Assembly: GCA_947476045.1 (NCBI GenBank)
Contig: CANJNZ010000008.1
Location: forward strand, 1 to 64,000
Length of the DNA stretch: 64,000 nt
From: Chthoniobacteraceae bacterium
GTDB taxonomy: Bacteria; Verrucomicrobiota; Verrucomicrobiia; Chthoniobacterales; Chthoniobacteraceae
Direction of reading: 5' to 3'
Of the stretch, positions 46,928-56,260 are shown piece by piece. Both the position numbers and the translations under genes were made by a program. Position 1 is the first letter of the stretch. The number at the start of each line of letters is the position of its first letter. The notes under the pieces are model-generated. The model made no database searches. It was not told where the DNA came from and was given only the letters and a program-made list of their open reading frames with translations.

Positions 46928-47863
46928 TTATGTCCTGGGGATTTCGAACAGGGATGAAACTGATTCGTCGCCGTGGATGCGCTGGATGCCCTCGCCGAGC
47001 AATTCCGCCACGCACAGCGGTGTGATTTTAAAGCCCTCGCCATCGCGGACGGGGACGCTGTTTGTGCAAACGAGTTCGGTGATGCACGAAGACTTGAGGC
47101 GCTCGATTCCGAGGTCGGTCAGCACCGCGTGGCTCACGCACGCCATGATGTCCGTCGCGCCATGCTCTTTCAAAAGTTTCGCCGCCGCGCACAGCGTTCC
47201 CGCTGTCTCGGTCATGTCATCCACGAGGATGACGGGCCGGCCTTCCACCTCACCGATGATGCTCGTCGCCGCAACCTCCGTCGGGCTCTTCCTGCGCTTC
47301 GCCACGATGGCCAGACTTGCATTCATGGCCTGCGCATATGCGTTCGCCATCTTTAATCCGCCCACATCCGGCGAAACCACCACTGGGTCTTCGAGATTTT
47401 TCGCGCGCAGGTAATTGATCACTGCTGGCGATGCGTAGAGATGGTCCACGGGGATGTCGAAAAAACCCGCCACCTGCTGTGCATGAAGATCCATGGTGAG
47501 CACACGATCCACTCCTGCCGCCGTGAGGAGGTTCGCCACCAGCTTGGCCGTGATCGGCACGCGCGGCTGGTCTTTTCGATCCTGCCTCGCATAGCCAAAA
47601 AACGGGATTACTGCCGTGATGCGAGCGGCACTCGCCCGGCGCGCCGCATCCACCATGATCAGAAGTTCCATCAAATTCTGATTCGTCGGCGGGCATGTCG
47701 GCTGCACGAGGAAAACATCGCGTCCGCGGATGTTCTCATTAAACTTCACCATCGTCTCGCCATCTGGGAACGAATCCACCGTTGCATCGCCGAGCGGTAT
47801 CTTGCAATAGGCCGCAATACGGCCAGCGAGTTCGCGATGAGCGGACCCGCTGAAAATCTTCAT
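46928..47863 (-). CDS. prs: Ribose-phosphate pyrophosphokinase
   Basis: MKIFSGSAHRELAGRIA, RGRDVFLVQPTCPPTNQNLMELLI, PFFGYARQDRKDQPR, VILVDDMTETAGTL. Confidence 0.97.
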   Translation of the reverse strand: MKIFSGSAHRELAGRIAAYCKIPLGDATVDSFPDGETMVKFNENIRGRDVFLVQPTCPPTNQNLMELLIMVDAARRASAARITAVIPFFGYARQDRKDQPRVPITAKLVANLLTAAGVDRVLTMDLHAQQVAGFFDIPVDHLYASPAVINYLRAKNLEDPVVVSPDVGGLKMANAYAQAMNASLAIVAKRRKSPTEVAATSIIGEVEGRPVILVDDMTETAGTLCAAAKLLKEHGATDIMACVSHAVLTDLGIERLKSSCITELVCTNSVPVRDGEGFKITPLCVAELLGEGIQRIHGDESVSSLFEIPRT

Positions 47864-48083
47864 TTCGAGTGTTTGACGATGGAGCATCCGTGGAAAAGGG
47901 GCGCGACATTAGGCGCAGAAACCCGCTTGGCAAACTGATTCTGCCAGCATTTTTCTGAGCGTCTAAGCCAGAGTCAACCCGAGGAAATGACCTCACTAAC
48001 GGTGAAGCAAAGTAGTCGATGCTCCGTTTTTCGTGGAACGCAGCCCTTGCCATGCGCGGGGTAGGACGCTACCCACCGCGCCC

Positions 48084-49268
48084 ATGCTTTTCCTCACGCC
48101 GAAATACATCAAGCAAGGCCGACTCTATATTAAAGAGGCGGAGAAGCGGCTCGCCTACAATCGTGACAAGTGGAGCGAGGTGACGGTTTCGGATTTCGAG
48201 GGGCAGATTGAAAAGCTGAAGAAGGCGGTGAAGGGGTGCGATTCGGCGGGGGTGAAGGACGCGGAGGATGCGCTGGAGCAGCTCTGTGGCGTGCATTGCC
48301 CGGTGAAGGGCGACGCTTGGATGAGTGAAAATGTGGAGGTGTTTGTGGTGGCGATCATCGTGGCGCTGGGGATTCGCACGTATTTCATCCAGCCGTTCAC
48401 GATTCCCACGTCCTCGATGTTTCCGACGCTGAATGGAATCACGGGCGAGGTGACGAAGGAGGAGCCGCCGAATATTTTGACGAAGGTGTGGCACACGGCG
48501 GCCTATGGGCGGACTTGGCACAACGTGGTGGCGAAGACGGACGAGCAAATCATCAACGTGGAGGAGGTGCCGTGGATGCGCGTTTTCACTTACACGAAGA
48601 TCACGACGAGCGCGGGGAATACGTATTGGGTGCACGAGGGGAAGGACCCGACGGAGGCGGTCTTTGGGCGTCATATGCCGGGGGATTCACGCGGCTCGCT
48701 GCTGGGAATGAATTTCAAAGCAGGGGAACCCATTGCGCGGGGTTTCACGGATACGGGCGACCATGTGTTTGTGGACAAAATCAGCTACCACTTCCGCACG
48801 CCGTCGCGCGGGGAGGTGTTTGTTTTCAATACTGAGGACATCCCGAAGATGGGGGATCTGGGACCTCCGCCGAAAAAGCCGTCGCAGTTTTACATCAAGC
48901 GTCTTGTCGGTCTGCCAGGCGATGAACTTCGGGTGGCGGCTCCTGAGTTGTTCGTCAATGGAGAGCGTGCAAAGGGAGCGAGCTTTGATCGGGTGATGAG
49001 TGGGACGAGGGAGAACCCGACGGATGGCGGCTATCGCGGCTACTCGCAAGGGCCGGCATTTTATAGCGACGAATACAACCTCAGCACTCCCGAACAGACC
49101 TACAAGCTGCCCGCGAAGCGCTACTTTGCGATGGGCGACAACAGCTACAACAGCTCGGACAGCCGCTACTGGGGCAGCGTGCCGGAGGCGAATTTGATGG
49201 GTTCTGGGCTATTCGTCTATTGGCCGTTTTTGCGTGAGCACAAGACGCACTTCGGTCTGATCAAATAG
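48084..49268 (+). CDS. lepB: Signal peptidase I
   Basis: FTIPTSSMFPTL catalytic Ser, FYIKRLVGLPGDEL catalytic Lys, FAMGDNSYNSSDSRYWG. Confidence 0.93.
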   Translation: MLFLTPKYIKQGRLYIKEAEKRLAYNRDKWSEVTVSDFEGQIEKLKKAVKGCDSAGVKDAEDALEQLCGVHCPVKGDAWMSENVEVFVVAIIVALGIRTYFIQPFTIPTSSMFPTLNGITGEVTKEEPPNILTKVWHTAAYGRTWHNVVAKTDEQIINVEEVPWMRVFTYTKITTSAGNTYWVHEGKDPTEAVFGRHMPGDSRGSLLGMNFKAGEPIARGFTDTGDHVFVDKISYHFRTPSRGEVFVFNTEDIPKMGDLGPPPKKPSQFYIKRLVGLPGDELRVAAPELFVNGERAKGASFDRVMSGTRENPTDGGYRGYSQGPAFYSDEYNLSTPEQTYKLPAKRYFAMGDNSYNSSDSRYWGSVPEANLMGSGLFVYWPFLREHKTHFGLIK

Positions 49269-49270
49269 CG

Positions 49271-50071
49271 CTACGGAATCTCCGGCTGCATCTTTGTGCG
49301 CTGGCGGCAGATGGGGCAGTTGTCGTTCGGCGAAGTGTGCAACAGCGTGCCGAGGTCGGGCGGAAGCGACGGGTCGCCGGTGACTGCATCGTCCACGGTG
49401 AGGCCGTAGAGCGCCATCGCCTTGCCGCGCGCCCACGGGTTTCGCAGTGCGAGACGCTTGAGATTTTCGTCGGCGAGCAGGGCGGGCTTGCGTTCGGGTG
49501 GGGCGAGTTTGGCGAAGGCGAGCGCGTCCACGGCCTGTGCGATCTCGGCGGGAGTCGGGTGTTGCTTCGGCGGTTTTTCGTGTGCCCAAGTAGGTGCGAG
49601 CCATTTCTGCCAGTCGGCGAATTTCAAATCCTCCAGCAGGATGAAGACGGCAAGTTGCGCGGTTGGGCGGGGGAGGTCCTTTTGTTTTTCAAAGAGCGCG
49701 ACCAATTTCGCCAGACGCGGTTCCGGTTCGGCGGCGGGTTTCAGCGCGCGCTGAGTGTCCGAGTTTTTCGAGGAAAGTGCAGCGGCTGGGAGGATGGCGT
49801 CCGTCTCTTCGTTTGCGGAGAGTTCCATCGTGAGTGCGCGCAACAGCAGTTGACGCTCGCCATTTTCCCCAGCGAGCACGAGCCCGGCTGGCACGGTGAT
49901 GGGCAGCTTTTCCTTGGTGAGATTGGCGAGTTTGAGCGTGACGGTGTCACGTCCGTTGCCAGTGAATTCCGCGCGAAGTTGTTTCTGTGCGACCGCTACA
50001 GTGAAGGGCACATCCGCCGCCAGCGCGGGGAGCGCGAGCAGTGCAAAAAGAAACGTGAGCAGCCGGAACAT
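49271..50071 (-). CDS. Hypothetical exported protein
   Basis: Signal peptide MFRLLTFLFALLALPALA; no family recognised. Confidence 0.6.
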   Translation of the reverse strand: MFRLLTFLFALLALPALAADVPFTVAVAQKQLRAEFTGNGRDTVTLKLANLTKEKLPITVPAGLVLAGENGERQLLLRALTMELSANEETDAILPAAALSSKNSDTQRALKPAAEPEPRLAKLVALFEKQKDLPRPTAQLAVFILLEDLKFADWQKWLAPTWAHEKPPKQHPTPAEIAQAVDALAFAKLAPPERKPALLADENLKRLALRNPWARGKAMALYGLTVDDAVTGDPSLPPDLGTLLHTSPNDNCPICRQRTKMQPEIP

Positions 50072-50111
50072 CGCGGTCACATTGCCGGGAAATCGGCGTG
50101 AAGCAAACACG

Positions 50112-50306
50112 TTACCCGCCCGCGACGATGCGCAGCAGTTCGATACGGTCGTCGGGCGCGAGCGGCTGTGTCCACTCCTCGGGACGAAGCGCGCTGCCAT
50201 TGCGTTCAATGAGAACTGTGCCTTTTGCAAAGCCGAGTTCCTCCACGAGAGAAGCGACATCGTTTGCAGCGATTTCACGCGGCTGGCCGTTCAGAAAAAT
50301 TTTCAC
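50112..50306 (-). CDS. thiS: Sulfur carrier protein ThiS
   Basis: GTG start; KIFLNGQPREIAANDVASLVEELGF...RIELLRIVAGG with C-terminal GG. Confidence 0.85.
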   Translation of the reverse strand: MKIFLNGQPREIAANDVASLVEELGFAKGTVLIERNGSALRPEEWTQPLAPDDRIELLRIVAGG

Positions 50307-51490
50307 GGCGCAAGAATGGCTTGGTCCCAGTCCTTCCACACGGCCTCGAAGCCGCGACCTCGTAGCAGCTCTGCGATTTCCGCCGGCGTGCGGGTGTCGG
50401 CGATTTGAAATTGCTCCGTCGCGTTCTGATCCTGGCTGCAGCCGTCTGTCTCCACGCGACGACCGCGCACGGTGAGATGGAGGTCGTTTTTTCCTTCGCC
50501 CGTGTAGCCGCCAGGCTCGGTGTGACTGCCCGCGCTCATCATCGTGATGCCGAGCGGCAGCAGCGCGTCGCGCAGCGTGGCGGGTTCGCGGGTGCTGAGC
50601 ACGATGCCGGTGTGCGGAAAACAAATCCGCATCGCGCAGACGAGTTGCACAAACTCCCGGTCAGGCAGTGTGTGCTTCGGCTGAAATTCTCCTGCGCACG
50701 GACGTAGTCGTGGGAGCGAGACGGTGAATTGCGCCTTCCAGCAGCGACGCAGCAAATGATCAAGATGTGCTGCGAGCGACATCGCCTCGCGCTGCCATTC
50801 GCAGAGGCCAAAAAGCGCGCCGATGCCGATGCGACGGAAGCCCGCGTCGTATGCACGCTCGGGGCAGGCGAGCCGCCAGTCGAAGTCGCGCTTTGGCCCC
50901 GCGGTGTGAAGCTCCGCGTAGGTCGCGCGGTCGTAGGTTTCCTGATAAACGACGAGTCCTTCCGCACCGGCGGCGACGAGTGGTGCGTAGTCCGCCGTCT
51001 CCATCGGCGCGACTTCGAGCGCGAGCGCTGGCACTTCCGGTGCGAGCGAGCGCACGCAGCGTTCGAGATAGCCGTTCGAGACAAACTTCGGATGCTCACC
51101 GGCGACGAGCAGCACATTGCGAAAACCCTCCGCTGCAAGATGGCGCGCCTCGCGCACAACGCTCTCGATTTCCAGCGTCACGCGCAGAATCGCGTTGTCA
51201 CGGGAGAAGCCGCAATACGCGCAGTTGTTGATGCATTCGTTGCTGAGATAGAGCGGGGCAAAAAGCCGGATCGCCTTCCCGAAATTCTGCCGTGTGATCA
51301 GCGCGGACTCCTGCGCCATGGCTTCGAGCTGCGCGTCGCTTTTCGGCTCCAGCAAAGCGGCGAACCTCCGCATCGTAGCGGATGACTGGCTCGGAAATAA
51401 AATGTCGTCGTCGGAAGGCACGTGCTGTTGATAGTGGCGAAAATGTCGGATGACGAATGCGGAATTACGAATTAACGCGACATTCGTCAT
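50303..51490 (-). CDS. thiH: 2-iminoacetate synthase ThiH (radical SAM)
   Basis: LYLSNECINNCAYCGFS CxxxCxxC; GLCEWQREAMSLAAHL; overlaps thiS by GTGA; exact start uncertain. Confidence 0.9.
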   Translation of the reverse strand: MTNVALIRNSAFVIRHFRHYQQHVPSDDDILFPSQSSATMRRFAALLEPKSDAQLEAMAQESALITRQNFGKAIRLFAPLYLSNECINNCAYCGFSRDNAILRVTLEIESVVREARHLAAEGFRNVLLVAGEHPKFVSNGYLERCVRSLAPEVPALALEVAPMETADYAPLVAAGAEGLVVYQETYDRATYAELHTAGPKRDFDWRLACPERAYDAGFRRIGIGALFGLCEWQREAMSLAAHLDHLLRRCWKAQFTVSLPRLRPCAGEFQPKHTLPDREFVQLVCAMRICFPHTGIVLSTREPATLRDALLPLGITMMSAGSHTEPGGYTGEGKNDLHLTVRGRRVETDGCSQDQNATEQFQIADTRTPAEIAELLRGRGFEAVWKDWDQAILAP

Positions 51491-51500
51491 CCAACATTTT
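51440..51500. repeat. Long imperfect inverted repeat with inner AATTACGAATT
   Basis: aaaatgt-c-ggatgacgaatg ... cattcgtcatcc-a-acatttt: 19 of 20 arm positions pair. Confidence 0.75.
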
Positions 51501-51511
51501 CTTTCTCTCTC

Positions 51512-52684
51512 ATGCTCACGCTTTACCACAGCATCATTCTCGTCGTCCTGCTCCTCATGCTGGGGAATGTGCTGATGAATATCCTTTGCTTCAAAAGCCT
51601 GCTCGCCGTCGCGCCGCCGGAAACCGGGCCGCTCATCTCCGTGCTCGTCCCGGCCCGCAATGAAGCGCGCAACATCGAGGCGTGTGTGCGTTCGCTGTTG
51701 TTGCAGGACTATCCGCACTACGAACTTCTCGTGCTCGACGATCATTCCGAGGACAAAACCGCTGCCATCGTGGAGAAACTCATGGCGGAAGTTCGCAATC
51801 CCCGCGTCACTGCGCGTCTGTTGCGCGGCCAAACTTTGCCCGATGGATGGTGCGGAAAAAATTGGGCCTGCCATCAACTCTCCGACACAGCTAAGGGAGA
51901 GTTTCTGCTTTTCACCGACGCCGACACCATCCACTCGCACGGCACAGTGAGTTCGGCGATGGACTACGCGTGCCGCAACAACGCCAGTCTACTTTCGTCA
52001 TGGCCGCGTCTGCTCACAGGCACACTCGGTGAGAAATTGATCGTGCCTGTGCTCCCGCTCATCGGCTTCGGATTTTGTCCGCTCTGGCTGCTGCGACTCG
52101 TGCAGCGAAAAGGAATCCAAATGAATCCCAAACTCGCGCGCGCAATCAGCGCCTCGAACGGACAGTTCATGTTTTTCAAACGCGAGGCGTATGAGCGCAT
52201 CGGCGGTCATGCGGCGGTGCGGGCGCACTTGGTCGAGGACGTCGCGCTCGGCCGCGAAGTCGCAGCGCGGATGGGCGAGGGGATGCGGTTATTTAATTGC
52301 GATGGTGTGCAATTTTCCACGGTGCGGATGTATCGCTCGCTCGGTGAAACGTGGGAGGGCTTTACAAAAAATATGCGCGCGGTGTTCGAGGGGCATGGCA
52401 TCGCGTTCTGGCTGTTCGGGCTCGCGCAGTGGACGTGTCTCTTCGCTCCCTTCGTATTTATTTTCACCGCGCACCAGCCGCTGTGGAGCATCGTCGCTGC
52501 GCAGGTTGCGGTGATTTATCTCATCCGCGTGCTGCTCGCGCTGCGTTTTCGCACGAGCTGGATCAGCGTGTTGCTGCATCCGATTGGGATGTTTTTGATG
52601 ATGCTCATCGGCCTGAATAGCTGGCGGCGTAGCATCGGGAGCGGCGTGGTTTGGAAAGGGCGCACCTATCGCCCCGAAGTGTAG
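51512..52684 (+). CDS. Family 2 glycosyltransferase, membrane-associated
   Basis: ISVLVPARNEARNIEACVRSLLLQDYPHYELLVLDDHSED...FTDADTIH; C-terminal TMs. Confidence 0.9.
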   Translation: MLTLYHSIILVVLLLMLGNVLMNILCFKSLLAVAPPETGPLISVLVPARNEARNIEACVRSLLLQDYPHYELLVLDDHSEDKTAAIVEKLMAEVRNPRVTARLLRGQTLPDGWCGKNWACHQLSDTAKGEFLLFTDADTIHSHGTVSSAMDYACRNNASLLSSWPRLLTGTLGEKLIVPVLPLIGFGFCPLWLLRLVQRKGIQMNPKLARAISASNGQFMFFKREAYERIGGHAAVRAHLVEDVALGREVAARMGEGMRLFNCDGVQFSTVRMYRSLGETWEGFTKNMRAVFEGHGIAFWLFGLAQWTCLFAPFVFIFTAHQPLWSIVAAQVAVIYLIRVLLALRFRTSWISVLLHPIGMFLMMLIGLNSWRRSIGSGVVWKGRTYRPEV

Positions 52685-52723
52685 CGAAACATCGCCCCGC
52701 TTGCATTCCGCCATCTTTTCCCC

Positions 52724-53128
52724 ATGCTCGCACAGATGCAGATCACGTTGCTGAAATCAAAGCTGCACCGCGCCACCGTCACGGGCGCGTGTGTGGACTA
52801 TGAGGGAAGTCTCACCATCTCCGAGGATATCGCGGAGCGCGTCGGCTTGTTGCCGTATGAGCGCATCCTCGTCGGGAACATGGCGAACGGCGCGCGCTTT
52901 GAGACCTATGTCATCTACGGACCGCGCGGTGCGGGTGTCATCGAACTCAACGGCGCGACTGCCCACCTCGGCGGGCCGGGAGACCGGCTGACGATCATGA
53001 GCTTCGGACAATTCACTCCGGAGGAGGCTGTGCGCCATTGCCCACGCGTGGCTGTGCTCGATGAAAACAACGCCATCGTCCGCTATGAAGCTGGCGTGAA
53101 ATCGCGCTTCGAGGAGATGCTCGCTTAA
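52724..53128 (+). CDS. panD: Aspartate 1-decarboxylase
   Basis: LKSKLHRATVTGACVDYEGSLTI with Gly-Ser processing site; NGARFETYVIYGPRGAGVIELNGATAHL. Confidence 0.93.
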   Translation: MLAQMQITLLKSKLHRATVTGACVDYEGSLTISEDIAERVGLLPYERILVGNMANGARFETYVIYGPRGAGVIELNGATAHLGGPGDRLTIMSFGQFTPEEAVRHCPRVAVLDENNAIVRYEAGVKSRFEEMLA

Positions 53129-53140
53129 CCGATTGCCGCC

Positions 53141-53638
53141 ATGAAAGAAATGCTCACCTCACCATTCGCATTCGGTTTTTACACCGGCTGCGTGCTGCTG
53201 TTCATCGCGCTCTATCATCACCTGAAGCTGAAACTCGACCACGCCCGCTACAAGCGGATGCTCAGCGACAAACTCGAAATCGAGGCCGCCACACTCTCGA
53301 AACTGAAGCAGGAGGCGGATGTGCTGAAAAAGGAAAACGAAAACCTTCGCGTGAAAGTGCAGGGACTCAATTCGCAGCCCGACAACAAACTCGCCCGGGA
53401 ACTCGAAATCTTCGCACGCGCCGAGAAAAAGATGACCGTCGCCGCTCCGGGATTTGCCGCGCCGTGGCAGCAGGCCAAGCAGGTCGCGCACGATGAAGTC
53501 GCTGGCGAAGAGGCCGGAACTTCCTCGCCGAAAAAGTTTTTTCAGCGATTTTTTGGAGGAGCAGTCGCTGCTGGAGTTTCGCCGGTGGAGACGGTGAAAT
53601 CACTCCAGCAGAGCGCGGAGCCGAAGGTGGAAAATTAG
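53141..53638 (+). CDS. Hypothetical membrane-anchored coiled-coil protein
   Basis: N-terminal TM then charged coiled-coil stretch. Confidence 0.6.
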   Translation: MKEMLTSPFAFGFYTGCVLLFIALYHHLKLKLDHARYKRMLSDKLEIEAATLSKLKQEADVLKKENENLRVKVQGLNSQPDNKLARELEIFARAEKKMTVAAPGFAAPWQQAKQVAHDEVAGEEAGTSSPKKFFQRFFGGAVAAGVSPVETVKSLQQSAEPKVEN

Positions 53639-53738
53639 GGGGCACCTTAGTCGTTTTGGAAAGCTCAGTTTTACTTTTCCAGTTGCGCGGAAAGACTTCA
53701 CCGCCTAACTCCACACGCCTTCGCCACAAGGCGGAACT

Positions 53739-56231
53739 ATGAAAACTCTCGTTATTGCGGAGAAACCGAGCGTAGCCCAAGACCTAGCGCGTGCGCTCGG
53801 CCTTAAACCGGGGCGTGGCGCGGACTTTTACGAAAACGACAACTACGTCATATCGAGCGCAGTGGGTCATTTGCTCCAGCTTTGCGTCCCGGAGGAATAC
53901 GAAATCAAGAGGGGTAGGTGGACGCTCGAAAAACTCCCGCACATGCCGCCGGAGTTTGGTCTGGCGGCGATTGACAAAAACACTTCGCGCCTCGCGATGC
54001 TGAAAAAACTCCTCAAGCGCAAGGACGTGACCGCCCTCGTCAATGCGTGCGACGCGGGTCGCGAGGGAGAACTGATTTTCCGCAACATCATCCGCGCATC
54101 CGGCGCGAAACAGCCCATCAAGCGCCTCTGGCTGCAAAGTATGACCACTGAGGCCATCAGCAAGGCATTCGCCTCATTGCGTAGCGACGCCGAAATGCTG
54201 CCGCTCGCCGATGCGGCGACTTCGCGCAGCGAGTCCGACTGGCTTGTTGGCATCAATTCAACGCGCGCCTTCACCGCCTTCAATTCGCGCGACGGCGGCT
54301 TTTCGAAAACCACGGCTGGCCGCGTGCAGACGCCGACGCTCGCCATTCTTGCCGAGCGCGAGGAAAAGATTCGCGCCTTCGTGCCGCGTGCATACTTCGA
54401 GGTGTTTGGGGATTTCGAGATCGCTGCGGGGCAGTATCGCGGGCGCTGGTTCGATGAGAAATTTGACGGCAAGAAAACCGCAGACGAGCAGGCGAAGGCC
54501 GAGCGCATATGGGATAAGGCACGGGCCGACGGCATCGTTGCGAAGTGCGCTGGCAAGCCCGGCATCATCGAGGAGGAGAAGAAGGCAGCGTCGCAAATTT
54601 CGCCGCAGCTCTACGACCTCACTACCTTGCAGCGCGATGCGAACGGGCGCTTTGGATTTCCCGCGCGCATGACTTTGCAACTCGCGCAGGCACTTTACGA
54701 AAAGCACAAGGCGCTGACGTATCCGCGAACCGATTCGCGCTATCTGCCGGAGGATCATCTCGCCACGGCGAAGGAAGTCATGGGCAGTTTCTCGGGCGAA
54801 CTTGCAAGGCACGCGAAGAAGGCGATGCAGGCCGGGTGGGTGAAGCCGAACAAGCGCATTTTCAACAACGCGAAGGTGAGCGATCACTTTGCCATCGTGC
54901 CCACGGGCACCGTGCCGAGCGGGCTGTCTGAGCCTGAGCAGAAAATTTACGATCTTGTGTCGAAGCGCTTCGTCGCGGTGTTTTATCCGGCGGCGCAATT
55001 CGAGGACACCACGCGCATCACGCGCGTCGAGAGCGAGCCGTTCAAGACGACAGGCCGCATCATCACCGATCCCGGTTGGATGGCCGTGTATGGCCGCGAG
55101 GTCGAAGGCACGGATAGTGAAAAAGCCATTGTTCCCGCAAAGGCTGGAGAGAGGGCGCAGACGATCCTCGTGGAAGCGAAGGAAAGTCTCACGAAACCGC
55201 CCGCGCGATACAACGAAGGCACGCTGCTCTCCGCGATGGAGGGCGCTGGCAAACTTCTCGACGACGAAGAACTCCGTGAGGCGATGAGCGAACGCGGACT
55301 CGGCACACCAGCGACACGCGCGCAGATCATCGAAGGATTGTTGTTCGAGGGATACCTCATCCGCGAAGGACGCGACCTAATCGTTACACAAAAAGGCCTC
55401 TCGCTGATCACGCTCCTGCGCAGTCTCGACATTCAGGCACTCATCCAGCCCGCACTCACCGGCGAGTGGGAATTCAAGCTCCGCCAAATGGAGCGCGGAA
55501 AACTTTCCCGCGCTGCTTTCATGGGCGAAATTCGCGCGCTCACCAGCGATATCGTTGAAAAGGTGAAAGGATTTGAAGGCGAGGAAATCAAAGGCGATTG
55601 GAAGCCTCTGGAAGTAACATGCCCGAAGTGTGGTGCTGCCACTTTCTGCGAGACTTTCCGCAATTATAAATGCGACGGCTGCGGCCTCACCGTTTGGAAA
55701 ACCATCGCCAGTCGCGAACTCGAACGCCACGAAACGGTCAAACTCCTCACCGAAGGCCACGTCGGCCCGCTCGAAGGATTCCGCAACAAATTCGGTCGTC
55801 CTTTCAGCGCCGGAATCAAGCTCGACCGCGAAGAGTGGAAGACGAAATTCGACTTCGAGAAAGACGTCGAGGACGCCACTCAGCCCGTGTGGGTGAACCC
55901 CGAACCCGTCGGAAAATGTCGCTGCTGCAAAACCGGCCAGGTCTTCGAGACTGAAAACGCTTTCCAGTGCGACCAAGTCTTTGAAAAGAAATGCACATTG
56001 AAAATAGGGAAGGTGATTTTGAAAAAGGGAATCGTCCGCAGTGAAGTGGCGCGCCTGCTCGAAACTGGAAAGACGAGTCTCATGCCGGGCTTCGTCAGCG
56101 CCCGCACCGGCCGCACATTCAAGGCATTCCTCATTTTGAAAGACGACGGAAAAGTCGGCTTCGAGTTCGCCCCGCGCGCTGAAAAAGAAAAGAAGCCCAA
56201 AGCCTCGGCGAAGGTAAAAGTCGAGGAATAG
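53739..56231 (+). CDS. topB: DNA topoisomerase III (type IA) with C-terminal zinc-binding repeats
   Basis: MKTLVIAEKPSVAQDLARAL TOPRIM, ACDAGREGELIFR, YPRTDSRYLPEDH active Tyr, C-terminal CPKCGAATFCETFRNYKCDGC. Confidence 0.95.
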   Translation: MKTLVIAEKPSVAQDLARALGLKPGRGADFYENDNYVISSAVGHLLQLCVPEEYEIKRGRWTLEKLPHMPPEFGLAAIDKNTSRLAMLKKLLKRKDVTALVNACDAGREGELIFRNIIRASGAKQPIKRLWLQSMTTEAISKAFASLRSDAEMLPLADAATSRSESDWLVGINSTRAFTAFNSRDGGFSKTTAGRVQTPTLAILAEREEKIRAFVPRAYFEVFGDFEIAAGQYRGRWFDEKFDGKKTADEQAKAERIWDKARADGIVAKCAGKPGIIEEEKKAASQISPQLYDLTTLQRDANGRFGFPARMTLQLAQALYEKHKALTYPRTDSRYLPEDHLATAKEVMGSFSGELARHAKKAMQAGWVKPNKRIFNNAKVSDHFAIVPTGTVPSGLSEPEQKIYDLVSKRFVAVFYPAAQFEDTTRITRVESEPFKTTGRIITDPGWMAVYGREVEGTDSEKAIVPAKAGERAQTILVEAKESLTKPPARYNEGTLLSAMEGAGKLLDDEELREAMSERGLGTPATRAQIIEGLLFEGYLIREGRDLIVTQKGLSLITLLRSLDIQALIQPALTGEWEFKLRQMERGKLSRAAFMGEIRALTSDIVEKVKGFEGEEIKGDWKPLEVTCPKCGAATFCETFRNYKCDGCGLTVWKTIASRELERHETVKLLTEGHVGPLEGFRNKFGRPFSAGIKLDREEWKTKFDFEKDVEDATQPVWVNPEPVGKCRCCKTGQVFETENAFQCDQVFEKKCTLKIGKVILKKGIVRSEVARLLETGKTSLMPGFVSARTGRTFKAFLILKDDGKVGFEFAPRAEKEKKPKASAKVKVEE

Positions 56232-56260
56232 CGAGACGTCAGCGGGCACGCACACTTGCC

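Noticed and set aside
51491-51940. Long N-terminal extension of the thiH ORF
   Set aside because: Antisense to the glycosyltransferase coding sequence; ThiH similarity only begins downstream of about 51490
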